Shown here piece by piece: positions 1 to 12,246 of a stretch of 64,000 nucleotides of DNA; within the stretch, counting starts at the first letter, position 1; every line of letters starts with the position of its first letter. The DNA lies in assembly GCF_000820025.1 (NCBI RefSeq), contig NZ_CDBI01000001.1, positions 53,891 through 117,890 of the forward strand, given 5' to 3'. Made by a program: the position numbers and the translations under genes. This stretch comes from Aeromonas popoffii (GTDB taxonomy: Bacteria > Pseudomonadota > Gammaproteobacteria > Enterobacterales > Aeromonadaceae). The notes under the pieces were generated by a model that was not told the DNA's origin, searched no databases, and worked only from the letters and a program-made list of their open reading frames with translations.

Positions 1-886
1 GAGCGTAGGCAGAGAGGTAGTCGTCATCATGCTTGAGGATAATCAGCTTGCCATAACCCCTTAGTGCGCTACCCGCATAGACGACCTTGCCGCCACTCGC
101 TGCGTAGACGGGTTGCCCCTTCTGACCAGCGATATCTATGCCCTTGTTTCCCTGTTCTGCAACGGAGAAACCCTCGACGATCCGGCCTTGTGTCGGCCAG
201 TGCCAAGATAGTTTCGACTGAGGCTTATTGTCTGTTTTTTGTTCTTTGATCTGAGCGTATTCTTTTGAAGATGGCTGAGCAATCGTTTTCTGTTTGATAA
301 ATGGGGTGGTCGTACCTGATGGCGCTGTCGCAAGGGGTTTGGGGCCGGTACTTTGTGGCGTGACCGGACGGGTCGCGGCGACCATCTGGCTACCTCCCGT
401 GCTGGCAGACTGCACATTCAGCACCTGGCCAACCTGGAGTGCATAGGGTGCCTGCAGGCTGTTACTCTGTGCCAGCGTCTGATTCGACATGCCAAACTGA
501 CGGCCTATGCTGCTCAGAGTATCCCCAGGGCGAACCTGATAGGTGCCGGCACTGCGTGCAACCGTCTGGCTGCCAGCGGACGAATCGAACCGGATCTGTT
601 GTCCCGGATAGATGTTATAGGGAGGGCTGATGCCGTTGAGGCTGGCCAGAGACGGTACATCATTGCCCGAGTTGAAGGCGATGGAGTAGAGGGTATCCCC
701 TTTTTTCACCGTGTAGCTGTTGCCCTGAATGGCCGGCTGAGCCGTCCCCTGACGAGTCGGTACGGTCGAGACAAGGCGATCATTGCCCAATCCCTGTACC
801 GGAGCAGCAGTCTTGCTGGAAGAGCAAGCGAGCAGCAGCCATGACAACACGACGATACTGCTTCCTTGCCAAACACGCGAACGCAT
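1..886 (-). CDS. nlpD: Murein hydrolase activator NlpD (C-terminus beyond the window edge)
   Basis: Outer-membrane lipoprotein that activates the cell-separation amidase AmiC at the septum. The 295 visible residues start with a lipoprotein signal (LLLAC, Cys21), then two LysM peptidoglycan-binding domains (about 58-100 and 116-158), a low-complexity linker, and the beginning of an M23/LytM domain from about 225. The position of the zinc-binding His in active LytM enzymes is Asn247 here (NKGID), which fits the catalytically dead activator class. The gene starts 9 bp after yqaA in the pcm-nlpD cluster that normally precedes rpoS. The C-terminal part of the LytM domain is off the edge. Confidence 0.93.
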   Translation of the reverse strand, partial: MRSRVWQGSSIVVLSWLLLACSSSKTAAPVQGLGNDRLVSTVPTRQGTAQPAIQGNSYTVKKGDTLYSIAFNSGNDVPSLASLNGISPPYNIYPGQQIRFDSSAGSQTVARSAGTYQVRPGDTLSSIGRQFGMSNQTLAQSNSLQAPYALQVGQVLNVQSASTGGSQMVAATRPVTPQSTGPKPLATAPSGTTTPFIKQKTIAQPSSKEYAQIKEQKTDNKPQSKLSWHWPTQGRIVEGFSVAEQGNKGIDIAGQKGQPVYAASGGKVVYAGSALRGYGKLIILKHDDDYLSAYA

Positions 887-895
887 AGTGGATCC

Positions 896-1477
896 TTAAC
901 GACTAAACCAGAAATAGGCCACAACGGCCAAACAAATACAGAGCCAGCCCAGCACATCCACATAGTGCATCAGCTTGCGCTCCATCTTCTCACCGCCCCA
1001 GCGCATCAGGCCAGCGACCAAAAAGAAGCGCATGCCACGACCGATCAACGAGGTCACGATGAAGGGCAATAGCGCCATTTGCAACAGGCCTGCCGTGACG
1101 GTAAACACCTTGTAGGGGATCGGCGTGAAGCTGGCAATAAAAATCACCCAGATGCCCCACTGCTCGAACCACTGCCGGGCCAGGCTAATCTTCTCTTCAT
1201 ATCCCACCGAGGTAACCAGCGGCTGCACCACGGGCTCCCACAGGGCATAACCGAGTGCATAGCCAAACAGCGCCCCCAATACGGAGAAGATCGTCGCCAG
1301 TGCGGCGTAGTGCCACGCCTTGTGCGGCCTGGCCAGCGCCATGGGCGCCAGCATCACGTCCACCGGGATCGGCCAGAACACCGACTCGGCAAAGGCGGTG
1401 ATCGCCAGATAATAAGGGGCATACTTGTGGCGGGCCCACTGCATCACCAGCACGTACAAACGAGAAAACAAGGTCAC
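896..1477 (-). CDS. yqaA: YqaA-family inner membrane protein (SNARE-associated/DedA superfamily)
   Basis: A 193-residue polytopic membrane protein with about four hydrophobic segments and the family signature around [13 protein letters not shown] near residue 30, as in YqaA/DedA-like proteins. DedA proteins are linked to lipid-carrier flipping and membrane homeostasis, but the role of the YqaA branch is not established. Its start overlaps the pcm stop by 4 bp and nlpD follows 9 bp later, so the three are very probably cotranscribed and translationally coupled. The full length agrees with the family. Confidence 0.85.
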   Translation of the reverse strand: MTLFSRLYVLVMQWARHKYAPYYLAITAFAESVFWPIPVDVMLAPMALARPHKAWHYAALATIFSVLGALFGYALGYALWEPVVQPLVTSVGYEEKISLARQWFEQWGIWVIFIASFTPIPYKVFTVTAGLLQMALLPFIVTSLIGRGMRFFLVAGLMRWGGEKMERKLMHYVDVLGWLCICLAVVAYFWFSR

Positions 1478-2091
1478 TCAACATCTCCGTCGATCAGGGG
1501 AACAAACCTTACCGGCTCCAGGATCTTGCTGGTCAGCTGGGAGCCGGATCGCTCGATCAGCTGCAACATCTGCTGGCTGTCCCCCACCGGCAGTACCAGA
1601 CGGCCGCCATCGGCCAGTTGATCGGTCAGGGCGGTGGGCACTTCGCTGGCCGCCGCCGTCACCAGGATCGCATCAAACGGCCCCTTGTTGGGCCAGCCCA
1701 GCCAGCCGTTGCCGTGCTTGGCGGAAACATTGTGCAGATCGAGCTGCCGCAACCGGCGTCTGGCCTGAAACTGCAGCGACTTGATCCGCTCCACTGTGTA
1801 GACATGCTCCACCAGATGCGCCAACACCGCCGTCTGATAACCGGAACCAGTACCAATCTCCAGCACATGGGCAGGAGCATTCTGGATCAGCAACTCGGTC
1901 ATCCGCGCCACCATATAAGGCTGGGAGATGGTTTGACCGTGGCCGATGGGCAACGCCGTGTTGTCCCAAGCCTTGTGGGCCATGGCTTCATCCACAAACA
2001 TCTGGCGCGGCACTTTCGCAATCGCCGCGAGTACGCGGAAATCACGAATGTCCTGCGCGATCAGCTGGTTTAACAGGCGCTGTACTATCAC
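1474..2091 (-). CDS. pcm: Protein-L-isoaspartate O-methyltransferase
   Basis: Cytoplasmic repair enzyme that methylates L-isoaspartyl residues in damaged proteins using S-adenosylmethionine. The 205-residue product has the SAM-binding motif VLEIGTGSG at 76-84 and the conserved GQTISQPYM stretch at 52-60, and its length matches the E. coli enzyme. It sits 4 bp after surE and overlaps yqaA, in the classical surE-pcm-nlpD order of stationary-phase survival genes. Confidence 0.96.
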   Translation of the reverse strand: MIVQRLLNQLIAQDIRDFRVLAAIAKVPRQMFVDEAMAHKAWDNTALPIGHGQTISQPYMVARMTELLIQNAPAHVLEIGTGSGYQTAVLAHLVEHVYTVERIKSLQFQARRRLRQLDLHNVSAKHGNGWLGWPNKGPFDAILVTAAASEVPTALTDQLADGGRLVLPVGDSQQMLQLIERSGSQLTSKILEPVRFVPLIDGDVE

Positions 2092-2095
2092 ACCT

Positions 2096-2857
2096 TCATC
2101 CCTGCAGGTCTAACCAAGCCCCCAGACCCGCCAGACTGCTGTAAGCAGTCATATCGATGGTCAGGGGGGTGATCGAGACGTAGCCCTGCTCGATGGCGGC
2201 AAAATCCGTGCCTTCTCCTGCATCCTGCTGACTGCCGGGGGGGCCGATCCAGTAGATGGGCTGACCACGGGGATCCTCGGTACGGATCACCGACTCCGCC
2301 CGATGACGGTTGCCAAGACGAGTCACCCTGATCCCCTTGATCTGCTCGAGGGGCAAGTCCGGCACGTTGACGTTGAGGATCTGATCGGCGGGCAGCGGGT
2401 GCACCATCATGCCTTTCACCAGTAGGGCCGCATAGTGGGCCGCGCTGGCGAAGTGGGTCTTGCCTACCAGCGAGATGGCCAGCGAGGGAAAGCCGAGGTG
2501 ACGCCCTTCGGTAGCCGCCGCGACCGTGCCCGAGTAGATGACATCATCCCCCAGGTTGGCACCGTGGTTGATGCCAGCCACCACCATGTCGGGTTCAGGG
2601 CGCACCAGTTCGTTGACCGCCAGATGCACGCAGTCAGTCGGCGTTCCCTTCACCGCATAGCTCTCGATCCCATTAAAGCCGGTTTCGCTGAGACGAGTAA
2701 CCCGCAGCGGCACCTCCAGCGTCAGGGAGTGACTCGCGCCGCTGCGGTTGCGATCCGGCGCGACAACGATGACCTCACCGCAGGCCGTCAACGCATCGCT
2801 GAGGGCTAGGATCCCCTCGGCATGCACCCCATCGTCATTACTGACCAGAATTCGCAT
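2096..2857 (-). CDS. surE: 5'/3'-nucleotidase SurE
   Basis: Metal-dependent phosphatase acting on nucleoside 5'- and 3'-monophosphates, involved in stress survival. I start it at [10 protein letters not shown], the canonical N-terminus with the metal-binding Asp pair; an in-frame ATG seven codons upstream adds only non-conserved residues. The 253-residue length is typical. The start lies inside the truD 3' end (20 bp overlap), the usual truD-surE coupling, and pcm follows after 4 bp. Confidence 0.95.
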   Translation of the reverse strand: MRILVSNDDGVHAEGILALSDALTACGEVIVVAPDRNRSGASHSLTLEVPLRVTRLSETGFNGIESYAVKGTPTDCVHLAVNELVRPEPDMVVAGINHGANLGDDVIYSGTVAAATEGRHLGFPSLAISLVGKTHFASAAHYAALLVKGMMVHPLPADQILNVNVPDLPLEQIKGIRVTRLGNRHRAESVIRTEDPRGQPIYWIGPPGSQQDAGEGTDFAAIEQGYVSITPLTIDMTAYSSLAGLGAWLDLQG

Positions 2858-3896
2858 CGGACTGATTCCTGAAACCATGATCGGCCTCTTCGGCCTGCAT
2901 TAATTCGCGTACCACACTGGTGGCAAAGGCGCCGGCCGGCAGGAAGAACGACAGGGTCAACGCCTCGTCGTCCAGCTGCCAGCTCATCTGTTCCGGCTTG
3001 AGCAGGAGCGGACGACGGTCCTGATCCAGGCCAGCCTTCTCCAGGCCGTCGCACCAGTCGCGGTAAGGCACTAGCACGGCCTGCTCGAACTCGGCGGCCG
3101 CCCCCTGGCTCGCCAGCCGGCCACGACCCCACTGGGGGGCGGTCAGCTGCACATCACCGGAGGCGAGACGGGCCTCGAGCTCAGGGGTCAGCAGCTCTTC
3201 GCTGAAGATGGAGTGGCTGCCCTTGAGCATCACGCAATCACCGGCCAGCAGCTGGTGAGCCAGCCCCTGTTCGATGCGGGCGCTGACAATGGCATTGAAC
3301 AGCATGCTGCGGGCGGCAGAGAGGTAGAGGGAGCGCTTGTTGCGATCATGGATCCGCTTGCCGGCAAACATCGCCTTGGCCGCTTCCAGGTTGTTGCCAC
3401 CACGGCCAAAACGCTGCTCACCGTAATAGTTCGGCACCCCCTGGCTGGCGATAGCCTGTAGGCGTGACGCCAGTCCCTCGGCCTGTTCCAGCCCGGTCAG
3501 ACGCAGGGTGAAGTGGTTGCCCTTGAGGTAACCAACCCGCAATTTGCGGTTATGGCGCCTGGCTTGCAAGATCTGGATGCTATCGCTCTGGATGACCGAG
3601 AGGTCCGGCTCGCTCTTGCCCGGCAGGTGAATGCCAAACCACTGCTCGGTCACGGCGTGGCGATCCTTGAGGCCAGCCCAGGTCACTGCGTTGCGATTGA
3701 CCCCGGCCGCATCGGCCAGCAGGCCCGCCACCCAGGCGGTGTTTTCGCCGGTTTTACGCACCCGAACGAAAATGTGTTCACCCTCGCCACAGGGCTCAAA
3801 GCCAAGATCCTCAACCACCACGAAATCACTGGCCTCGGCCTTGAGAATGCCACGGGCGGTGGGCGCCCCGTGCAGATAACTGAGTTGTTCCAACAT
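2838..3896 (-). CDS. truD: tRNA pseudouridine(13) synthase TruD
   Basis: Forms pseudouridine 13 in tRNA-Glu. The 352-residue protein carries the TruD catalytic motif GLKDRHAVT with Asp78 as the expected nucleophile, and the NYYGEQRFG family signature. It shares one base with the ispF stop and overlaps surE, so it is embedded in a tightly coupled ispD-ispF-truD-surE-pcm run. Length and motifs are complete. Confidence 0.96.
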   Translation of the reverse strand: MLEQLSYLHGAPTARGILKAEASDFVVVEDLGFEPCGEGEHIFVRVRKTGENTAWVAGLLADAAGVNRNAVTWAGLKDRHAVTEQWFGIHLPGKSEPDLSVIQSDSIQILQARRHNRKLRVGYLKGNHFTLRLTGLEQAEGLASRLQAIASQGVPNYYGEQRFGRGGNNLEAAKAMFAGKRIHDRNKRSLYLSAARSMLFNAIVSARIEQGLAHQLLAGDCVMLKGSHSIFSEELLTPELEARLASGDVQLTAPQWGRGRLASQGAAAEFEQAVLVPYRDWCDGLEKAGLDQDRRPLLLKPEQMSWQLDDEALTLSFFLPAGAFATSVVRELMQAEEADHGFRNQSDANSGQ

Positions 3897-4369
3897 TATT
3901 GTTTCACCAGTAAGACGACGGCTTCGGTGGCGATCCCTTCCTTGCGCCCCGTAAACCCGAGTTGTTCTGTGGTAGTCGCCTTGACATTCACACGGTGCAA
4001 ATCACACATCAGGTCGGCGGCCAGCACGGCGCACATGGCGTCGATATGGGGTGCCATCTTGGGGGCCTGGGCTATGATGGTCACGTCCAGATTGCCGATG
4101 ACATAGCCTGCCTTTTTTACTCGGGCAAATACGTCCCGTAGCAGGATCCGGCTGTCGATCCCCTTGAATTGCGCGGCGGTATCGGGAAAGTGGCGGCCTA
4201 TATCACCGGCACCGATGGCGCCCAGCAGGGCATCGCTCACCGCGTGCAGCACCACATCGCCGTCGGAGTGGGCCAGCAGGCCCTGTTCGTACGGCACAGC
4301 GACGCCACCCAGCATGCAGGGGCCCAGCCCACCAAATTTGTGTACATCAAAACCATGACCAATGCGCAT
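3896..4369 (-). CDS. ispF: 2-C-methyl-D-erythritol 2,4-cyclodiphosphate synthase
   Basis: Fifth enzyme of the MEP isoprenoid pathway. The 157-residue protein begins [10 protein letters not shown] with the metal ligands Asp8 and His10, and contains HSDGDV further on. An ATG one codon upstream (4372) is equally possible. The ribosome-binding purines (GGGAGG) in front of it are the Leu-Gly-Gly codons of a diverged copy of ispF's own 5' end (4372-4449), whose TGA overlaps the upstream ATG. This differs from the usual ispD-ispF junction, which is direct or overlapping. Confidence 0.95.
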   Translation of the reverse strand: MRIGHGFDVHKFGGLGPCMLGGVAVPYEQGLLAHSDGDVVLHAVSDALLGAIGAGDIGRHFPDTAAQFKGIDSRILLRDVFARVKKAGYVIGNLDVTIIAQAPKMAPHIDAMCAVLAADLMCDLHRVNVKATTTEQLGFTGRKEGIATEAVVLLVKQ

Positions 4370-4371
4370 CA

Positions 4372-4449
4372 TCAGCGGCAACCTCCCAACATGCTGAAAC
4401 CAACCCCATCAATTTTGTGTACGTCCACACCATGTCCAATCCGGATCAT
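4372..4449 (-). pseudogene. Diverged 5'-end copy of ispF (25-codon stub / upstream ORF)
   Basis: An open frame of 25 codons reads M-I-RIGHG-V-DVHK and ends MLGG-C-R-stop. It matches 16 of the first 23 positions of the intact IspF that follows 80 bp later. By hand count seven of the fourteen differing codons are synonymous. It has its own good Shine-Dalgarno (AAGGAG, 5 bases before ATG). Its TGA overlaps the ATG of ispF, so ribosomes finishing the stub could restart on ispF. It is either a relic of a displaced ispF allele or a leader peptide; the sequence alone does not decide. Confidence 0.85.
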
Positions 4450-4504
4450 GCTAACTCCTTGTTCGGGCCTGTTTGTTCGAGACAGTCTGTCCTGACTGAG
4501 GAGC

Positions 4505-5191
4505 TTATGCCTGCTGGCTTAAAAACAGCCCCGCCAGGGACAGATCCTCCGGCCGGGTCACCTTGATATTGTCGGCACGCCCTTCCACCATGCGCACGGT
4601 GAAACCGGCACGCTCCATGGCAGAGGCCTCGTCGGTCATGATGGCCCCCAAGGCCAGCCCCTCCTCCAGCGCCCGCAACAGGGTACGGCTAGGGAACATC
4701 TGCGGCGTCAGGGCATGCCAGAGCTGCTCGCGATCGACGGTGCCGAGTATGTTGCCCATGGAGTCTGAACGCTTCATGGTGTCGCGCACCCGGCTACCCA
4801 GAATGGCGCCACCACACGGGATGGCGGTGGCGATGAGCCGGTCAAGGTCGCCGTGGGTCAGACAGGGACGGGCGGCATCGTGCACCAGCACCCACTCCCC
4901 CTCTGCCAAGTGCAGCGCATTGAGAACGGAAAAGGCGCGCTCGGCGCCCCCCTCTACCCGCAGGACACGCGGGTCTGTCGCAATGGGCAGGGCATCAAAC
5001 CAGCGATCGTGAGGAGCCAGCGCCACTATCACCTGGGTGATGGCCGGGTGAGACAGCAGGGCGCCGAGGGTATGCTCGAGAATGGTCTGTCCCGCCAGTT
5101 GCAGATACTGTTTCGGACAATCGGCGCCCATCCGGCTGCCAATCCCGGCGGCGGGGACTATGGCGGTCAGCCCGGTCTGGCGATCAGTCAT
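4505..5191 (-). CDS. ispD: 2-C-methyl-D-erythritol 4-phosphate cytidylyltransferase
   Basis: Third step of the MEP pathway, coupling MEP to CTP. I start it at MTDRQTGLTAIVPAAG, giving 228 residues with the nucleotide-binding VPAAGIGSRMG and CPKQYL motifs. This start overlaps the last 8 bases of ftsB, the usual ftsB-ispD arrangement; a start four codons upstream is possible. The 55 bp after its stop lead to the Shine-Dalgarno of the ispF stub rather than directly into ispF. Confidence 0.95.
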   Translation of the reverse strand: MTDRQTGLTAIVPAAGIGSRMGADCPKQYLQLAGQTILEHTLGALLSHPAITQVIVALAPHDRWFDALPIATDPRVLRVEGGAERAFSVLNALHLAEGEWVLVHDAARPCLTHGDLDRLIATAIPCGGAILGSRVRDTMKRSDSMGNILGTVDREQLWHALTPQMFPSRTLLRALEEGLALGAIMTDEASAMERAGFTVRMVEGRADNIKVTRPEDLSLAGLFLSQQA

Positions 5192-5501
5192 CGTAGGCTG
5201 CATCTCCCGAGCTGGAGCCCTTGTCCTTATCCTTGGGGATGATCCGGTAGAAGGTCTCGCTCTGCTTGATGTAGCCAAGATCGTTGCGCGACAGCTCCTC
5301 TATGGCTTCAAGACCCGAGGTCAGATCGTCAATCTCGCGATAAATCAGGTCGTTGCGGTCCTTGAGTACCAGATTGTCCTGCTGCTGCCGGGAGATGGCG
5401 TCGGACAATTCGTGATAATCGGACAGGCCATTCTTCCCCAGCCAGAGGTCATATTGAAGCCCTCCCAACAGGAAGAGCAGGATAAGAGTGAGTAGCCGCA
5501 T
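5184..5501 (-). CDS. ftsB: Cell division protein FtsB
   Basis: Bitopic membrane protein of the FtsQLB divisome subcomplex. From the ATG at 5501 (preceded by GGAG) it is 105 residues: a short cytoplasmic tip, one transmembrane helix (MRLLTLILLFLLGG onward) and a periplasmic coiled-coil segment. It lies downstream of eno with the eno terminator between them and overlaps ispD. Frames extending further upstream only add unrelated residues. Confidence 0.93.
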   Translation of the reverse strand: MRLLTLILLFLLGGLQYDLWLGKNGLSDYHELSDAISRQQQDNLVLKDRNDLIYREIDDLTSGLEAIEELSRNDLGYIKQSETFYRIIPKDKDKGSSSGDAAYDD

Positions 5502-5625
5502 GCACTGAGTCTCCTTCAAGCGGCCTAGTTTCCCATATTCGCAGGCAAGACAAAAGGAAGCCTGTGTCCCGGATGGGCAGGGCCGGAATAAAAAATGCAG
5601 AAACGGCGCCCGACGATGACGGAAA

Positions 5626-5656
5626 CGAAAAAGCCCCGCCATATAGGCGGGGCTTT
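5626..5656 (-). terminator. Rho-independent terminator of eno
   Basis: Inverted repeat GCCCCGCC/GGCGGGGC with a 5-base loop (5633-5653), followed on the minus strand by a run of five T. It is 25-50 bp after the eno stop and ahead of ftsB. Confidence 0.88.
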
Positions 5657-5680
5657 GAGCAGATTAAGGGCGGGCTGAAA

Positions 5681-7051
<1,371 letters not shown>

Positions 7052-7071
7052 TCAACCGCATTTATTTTAAA

Positions 7072-8727
<1,656 letters not shown>

Positions 8728-8774
8728 TTAGGGAATTTAAGGGGTGCTTCGGGGATGAAGCAGGACGGGGAAAC

Positions 8775-8803
8775 AGTATACCAAAACCCCCTCTCCCAAA
8801 CAA
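8775..8803 (-). promoter_or_regulatory. Sigma-70-type promoter of pyrG-eno
   Basis: On the minus strand TTGTTT and TATACT are separated by exactly 17 bp, leaving a leader of about 60 bp before the pyrG ATG. This is the best promoter match in the mazG-pyrG gap (8710-8849). Confidence 0.65.
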
Positions 8804-8849
8804 TGAACAAAAATCTATCAGGCTCCCCGCCCCCTCATCTTGCGCCAAA

Positions 8850-9647
8850 TCAACTTTGTTCGGTTTCCTTGGCCTTGTCCCAGGCTGCATCCAGCTTTTC
8901 CAGTGAACAATCGGTCATTTTCAGCCCTTCCGCGGCGATAAACTGCTCAACCAGACGAAAGCGACGTTCGAACTTGGTATTGGCACCCCGCAGCACCTGC
9001 TCCGGATCCTTGCCAAGATGACGTACCAGGTTGACGGTAGCAAACAACAGATCGCCGAGCTCATCGCTCACCCGCGCTTCGTCCACATCGGCCATCAGCG
9101 CCTCTTCCATTACCTCGTCGATCTCTTCGTGGATCTTGTCTACCACAGGTCCCAGCGTCTTCCAGTCGAAACCAACCGTGGCACAGCGCTTCTGGATCTT
9201 GGCCGAACGGGTAAGGGCTGGCAGCGAGAGCGGTATGTCATCCAGCACACTCTGCTGATCCAGCGCAGCCCGCTCTTTGGCCTTTTCGGCCTCCCAGTTC
9301 ACCTTCACCGCCTGCTCGTCACCGAGATCTGCATCGGAAAACACATGGGGGTGGCGGCGAATGAGCTTTTCGCTCACCGCATCCACGATATCGGCGAAAT
9401 CGAACAGCCCCTGCTCCTTGCCCAGCTGGGCGTAAAACACCACCTGGAACAGCAAATCGCCGAGTTCCCCCTTCAATCCCTGCCAATCACTGGTTTCGAT
9501 GGCATCGGCGACCTCATAGGCCTCTTCCAGGGTGTGCGGCACTATGGTCTGAAAGCTCTGCTTGAGATCCCAGGGGCAACCCCGTTGCGGGTCACGCAGG
9601 CGAGACATGATATCGAGCAGTTGGGGCAGGTCGTAACGTGGGGACAT
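8850..9647 (-). CDS. mazG: Nucleoside triphosphate pyrophosphohydrolase MazG
   Basis: Hydrolyses (d)NTPs to monophosphates; in E. coli it is linked to lowering ppGpp during starvation. The 265-residue protein has the tandem MazG fold: an N-terminal half with [12 protein letters not shown] and the EE..E metal motif in [11 protein letters not shown], and a C-terminal half with EELGDLLF-type repeats ([13 protein letters not shown]). It lies directly after relA, the standard relA-mazG order, across a strong hairpin. Confidence 0.95.
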   Translation of the reverse strand: MSPRYDLPQLLDIMSRLRDPQRGCPWDLKQSFQTIVPHTLEEAYEVADAIETSDWQGLKGELGDLLFQVVFYAQLGKEQGLFDFADIVDAVSEKLIRRHPHVFSDADLGDEQAVKVNWEAEKAKERAALDQQSVLDDIPLSLPALTRSAKIQKRCATVGFDWKTLGPVVDKIHEEIDEVMEEALMADVDEARVSDELGDLLFATVNLVRHLGKDPEQVLRGANTKFERRFRLVEQFIAAEGLKMTDCSLEKLDAAWDKAKETEQS

Positions 9648-9687
9648 GGGATATTCGCTTTTTGATTCGTACCACAGGGGGAAAACA

Positions 9688-9711
9688 GTGACCGACCTAG
9701 CGGTCGGTCAC
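9688..9711 (-). terminator. Perfect 10-bp hairpin between relA and mazG
   Basis: GTGACCGACC and GGTCGGTCAC flank a 4-base loop without mismatch. On the minus strand the stem is followed by TGTTTTCCCC, so it is a candidate terminator or attenuator between relA and mazG. The U-tract is short, so partial read-through is plausible. Confidence 0.6.
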
Positions 9712-9731
9712 GGGTTGGTTCTTGATGACAA

Positions 9732-11942
9732 TCAGAGGCGCTTGGCGCTGATCACGTCATTGAGCTGGCTGAGCTTAGCCAACGCCCGGTTGAAGGCGTT
9801 GATGTTGTAGATCTCCAGCTCCATGTCGATCTCGGCAGTCTGCTCGCGCACGTTGGAGCGCGAACGCACTCCCATTACGTTTATCTTCTCGTTGGCCAGC
9901 ACTGTGGTGATGTCTCGCAGCAGACCCGAGCGATCGTTGGAGAGAATACGGATGGTGAGGCCATAACCACCGGAGTAATTCTCCCCCCATACCGCATCGA
10001 TCAACCGCTCCGGGTTACGACGAGAGAGCTCCTTGAGCTGCTCGCAATCATCCCTGTGGATAGACACCCCGCGCCCCATGGTGATGAACCCCTGAATGGT
10101 GTCACCGGGGATAGGCTGGCAGCAGCGGGCGATATGGGTCATCAGATTGCCGACCCCTTCCACGACTATGTGATCCTTGGGCTTGGGCCGGAACGGGGTA
10201 TTGGCCTTCTGCTCCAGTTTTTCCAGCACACGGCGATCTTCTTCCTCCGCCGTCAGCTTGTTGTAACGGGTGTCCAGATAGTTGAGCAACTGGTTGATGC
10301 GGATATCGCCGCTGCCGATACCGGCCAGCAGGTCTTCCAGCTCCTCGGCGTGGAAACGCTCAAGAACCACCTTGTCCACCTTGGAGAGGGTCAGGTTATG
10401 CCTGTCCAGCTCCTTCTCCAGCAGTTCCTTGCCGGCGGCTATGTTTTTGTCCCGATCCAGCTTTCTGAACCAGGTGGCCACCTTGGCCCGCGCCCGGCTG
10501 GAGCGCAGGAAACCCGAGTTGGGGTTCATCCAGTCGCGGCTCGGGTTCGGCTCCTTCTGGGTGATCACCTCCACCTGGTCGCCGGTCTGCAGCGCATAGG
10601 TGAACGGCACTATGCGCCCATCAATCTTGGCGCCGATGCAGCGGTGGCCGATCATGCTGTGCACGTGATAGGCAAAATCGAGCGGGGTGGCCCCCGCCGG
10701 CAGATCGATGACATCCCCTTTCGGGGTAAACACATAGACCCTGTCTTCGAACACCTGACTGCGCAGATCCTCGAGCAGGGAACCGCTTTCGGAGAGATCC
10801 TCCTGCCAGGCGAGCAGCTTGCGCAGCCACTCGATCTTGTCTTCAAAGTTGTTGGCTTTGTTGGCGGCCTGAGCCCCTTCCTTGTAACGCCAGTGAGCAG
10901 CCACGCCAAGCTCGGCATCCTGATGCATCTGGTCGGTACGGATCTGGATCTCCACCGTCTTGCCCTCGGGCCCCACCACGACAGTGTGGATGGACTGGTA
11001 ACCATTGGGTTTCGGGTTGGCAACATAATCGTCAAACTCGCGGGGAATATGGTGGAAGTGGGTATGGACTATGCCGAGCGCCGCGTAGCAATCCTGCAGC
11101 CGCTTGGTCACCACCCGCACCGCACGCACGTCGAACAACTCGTTGAATTCGAGGTGCTTCTTCTGCATCTTGCGCCAGATGCTGTAGATATGTTTCGGGC
11201 GGCCATACACTTCCGCCTCCACCCCGGCCTCTTTGAGCCCGTCGCGCAGGGACTGCACGAACTCGCGGATGTAGCGCTCCCGATCGAGGCGCTTCTCGTC
11301 GAGCTGTTTGGCAATCTGCTTGTAGGTATCCGGGTGCAGGTAACGGAAGGCGAGATCTTCCAGCTCCCATTTGAGCTGACCAATGCCGAGCCGGTTGGCA
11401 AGCGGCGCATAGATGTTGGTGATCTCCTGGGCCATCAGCACCCGGGTCTCTTCATCCGCCTTCTTGGCTTCCCGCAGACAGGCGATACGCTCCGCCAGCT
11501 TGATGACCACGGCGCGCACATCCTCGACCATGGCGAGCAGCATGCGCCGCACGTTGTCGACCTGCTCCGGCGAAGTCTCGCTGCGGTGCAAGGTCTGCAG
11601 GGAGCGGATGGCCTCCATCTCCAGCACCCCTTCCACCAGCTTGGCGATCTTGGGGCCGAAGTCTTCGTCCATCCGCTCCTGGCTGATGAGGCCGGCTTCG
11701 ACGAAGGGGTAGATGATGGCAGCCTTGAGAGTGCCGAGATCCATGCTGAGCATCAGCAGAATGCCCGCCATCTCGACACCACGCACCAGCAGACGGTTGG
11801 TGAGCGCCTCGTCACCAAGCGTCAGACAATACTGATAGACGGTTCGCAACTGATCCTTGTCACTGTCACTCAGGGTGAGCGAGCTGACCCACTCTTCCAG
11901 GGTGAAGTTGTCTTTCAAATGAATATCGCGAACCGCAACCAT
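9732..11942 (-). CDS. relA: GTP pyrophosphokinase RelA
   Basis: Ribosome-associated (p)ppGpp synthetase of the stringent response. The 736 residues follow the RelA order. An N-terminal pseudo-hydrolase domain lacks an HD pair at the expected place. It is followed by the synthetase domain (YVANPKPNGYQSIHT region), a TGS domain (VYVFTPKGDVIDLPAGA), a Cys-rich zinc-finger region (IARCCQPIPGD) and a C-terminal ACT domain. It begins MVAVRDIHLK. Its 304-bp upstream gap to rlmD contains a two-tier hairpin and a decayed rlmD 3' end. Confidence 0.97.
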   Translation of the reverse strand: MVAVRDIHLKDNFTLEEWVSSLTLSDSDKDQLRTVYQYCLTLGDEALTNRLLVRGVEMAGILLMLSMDLGTLKAAIIYPFVEAGLISQERMDEDFGPKIAKLVEGVLEMEAIRSLQTLHRSETSPEQVDNVRRMLLAMVEDVRAVVIKLAERIACLREAKKADEETRVLMAQEITNIYAPLANRLGIGQLKWELEDLAFRYLHPDTYKQIAKQLDEKRLDRERYIREFVQSLRDGLKEAGVEAEVYGRPKHIYSIWRKMQKKHLEFNELFDVRAVRVVTKRLQDCYAALGIVHTHFHHIPREFDDYVANPKPNGYQSIHTVVVGPEGKTVEIQIRTDQMHQDAELGVAAHWRYKEGAQAANKANNFEDKIEWLRKLLAWQEDLSESGSLLEDLRSQVFEDRVYVFTPKGDVIDLPAGATPLDFAYHVHSMIGHRCIGAKIDGRIVPFTYALQTGDQVEVITQKEPNPSRDWMNPNSGFLRSSRARAKVATWFRKLDRDKNIAAGKELLEKELDRHNLTLSKVDKVVLERFHAEELEDLLAGIGSGDIRINQLLNYLDTRYNKLTAEEEDRRVLEKLEQKANTPFRPKPKDHIVVEGVGNLMTHIARCCQPIPGDTIQGFITMGRGVSIHRDDCEQLKELSRRNPERLIDAVWGENYSGGYGLTIRILSNDRSGLLRDITTVLANEKINVMGVRSRSNVREQTAEIDMELEIYNINAFNRALAKLSQLNDVISAKRL

Positions 11943-12024
11943 GGTATCAATCCTTTAAATTATTGGGCCGAAAGCTGCCGCTTCCTCCCCCTCACCTGAT
12001 GAGACTGCCTCAGATGGGGATATC

Positions 12025-12073
12025 TGGAGAACTTTTCAAGGCATATTGTCAATAAAGACAATAGAGTTCTCCA
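12025..12073. other. Two-tier inverted repeat in the rlmD-relA gap
   Basis: An outer 9-bp perfect inverted repeat (TGGAGAACT/AGTTCTCCA) encloses an inner 6-bp perfect stem (ATTGTC/GACAAT) with the loop AATAAA. There is no long U-run after it on the minus strand. It could be an rlmD terminator, a relA leader structure or a protein-binding palindrome. The rest of the gap holds only the rlmD stub and a short GGGG/CCCC repeat. Confidence 0.6.
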
Positions 12074-12112
12074 ACAGGCCCAGCCGATTTACGAGGGGCT
12101 AGATTACCCCAA

Positions 12113-12200
12113 TCACTCAGGCTCCAACAGCCTAACGGACTCCGGATATACCGGATTAAAAGAACATATCCGCCCCCCAACACGTCAGACCAAGGGGTAG
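12113..12200 (-). pseudogene. Decayed second copy of the rlmD 3' end
   Basis: Read on the minus strand this segment repeats the last roughly 28 codons of rlmD in order. The clearest block has PES at the place of LES in intact RlmD, then L, E and E at matching places before a stop. Upstream the match to GACATGTTC and CGTCTGGGG continues, with one in-frame stop and a single-base insertion. It begins about 50 bp after the intact rlmD stop. It cannot code for a protein and is a scar of an earlier rlmD end. Confidence 0.75.
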
Positions 12201-12246
12201 GATGACTGAGTTCCTTCACACTTGGTTAGGCCGTGAATGACCTCGT

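Noticed and set aside
9712..9745. Possible echo of the relA 3' end
   Set aside because: About 11 of 18 bases match without a consistent frame; too weak to count with the clear stubs.
10056..11999. A 647-codon + strand frame opposite relA
   Set aside because: A shadow of relA caused by GC-rich codon bias; no family features.
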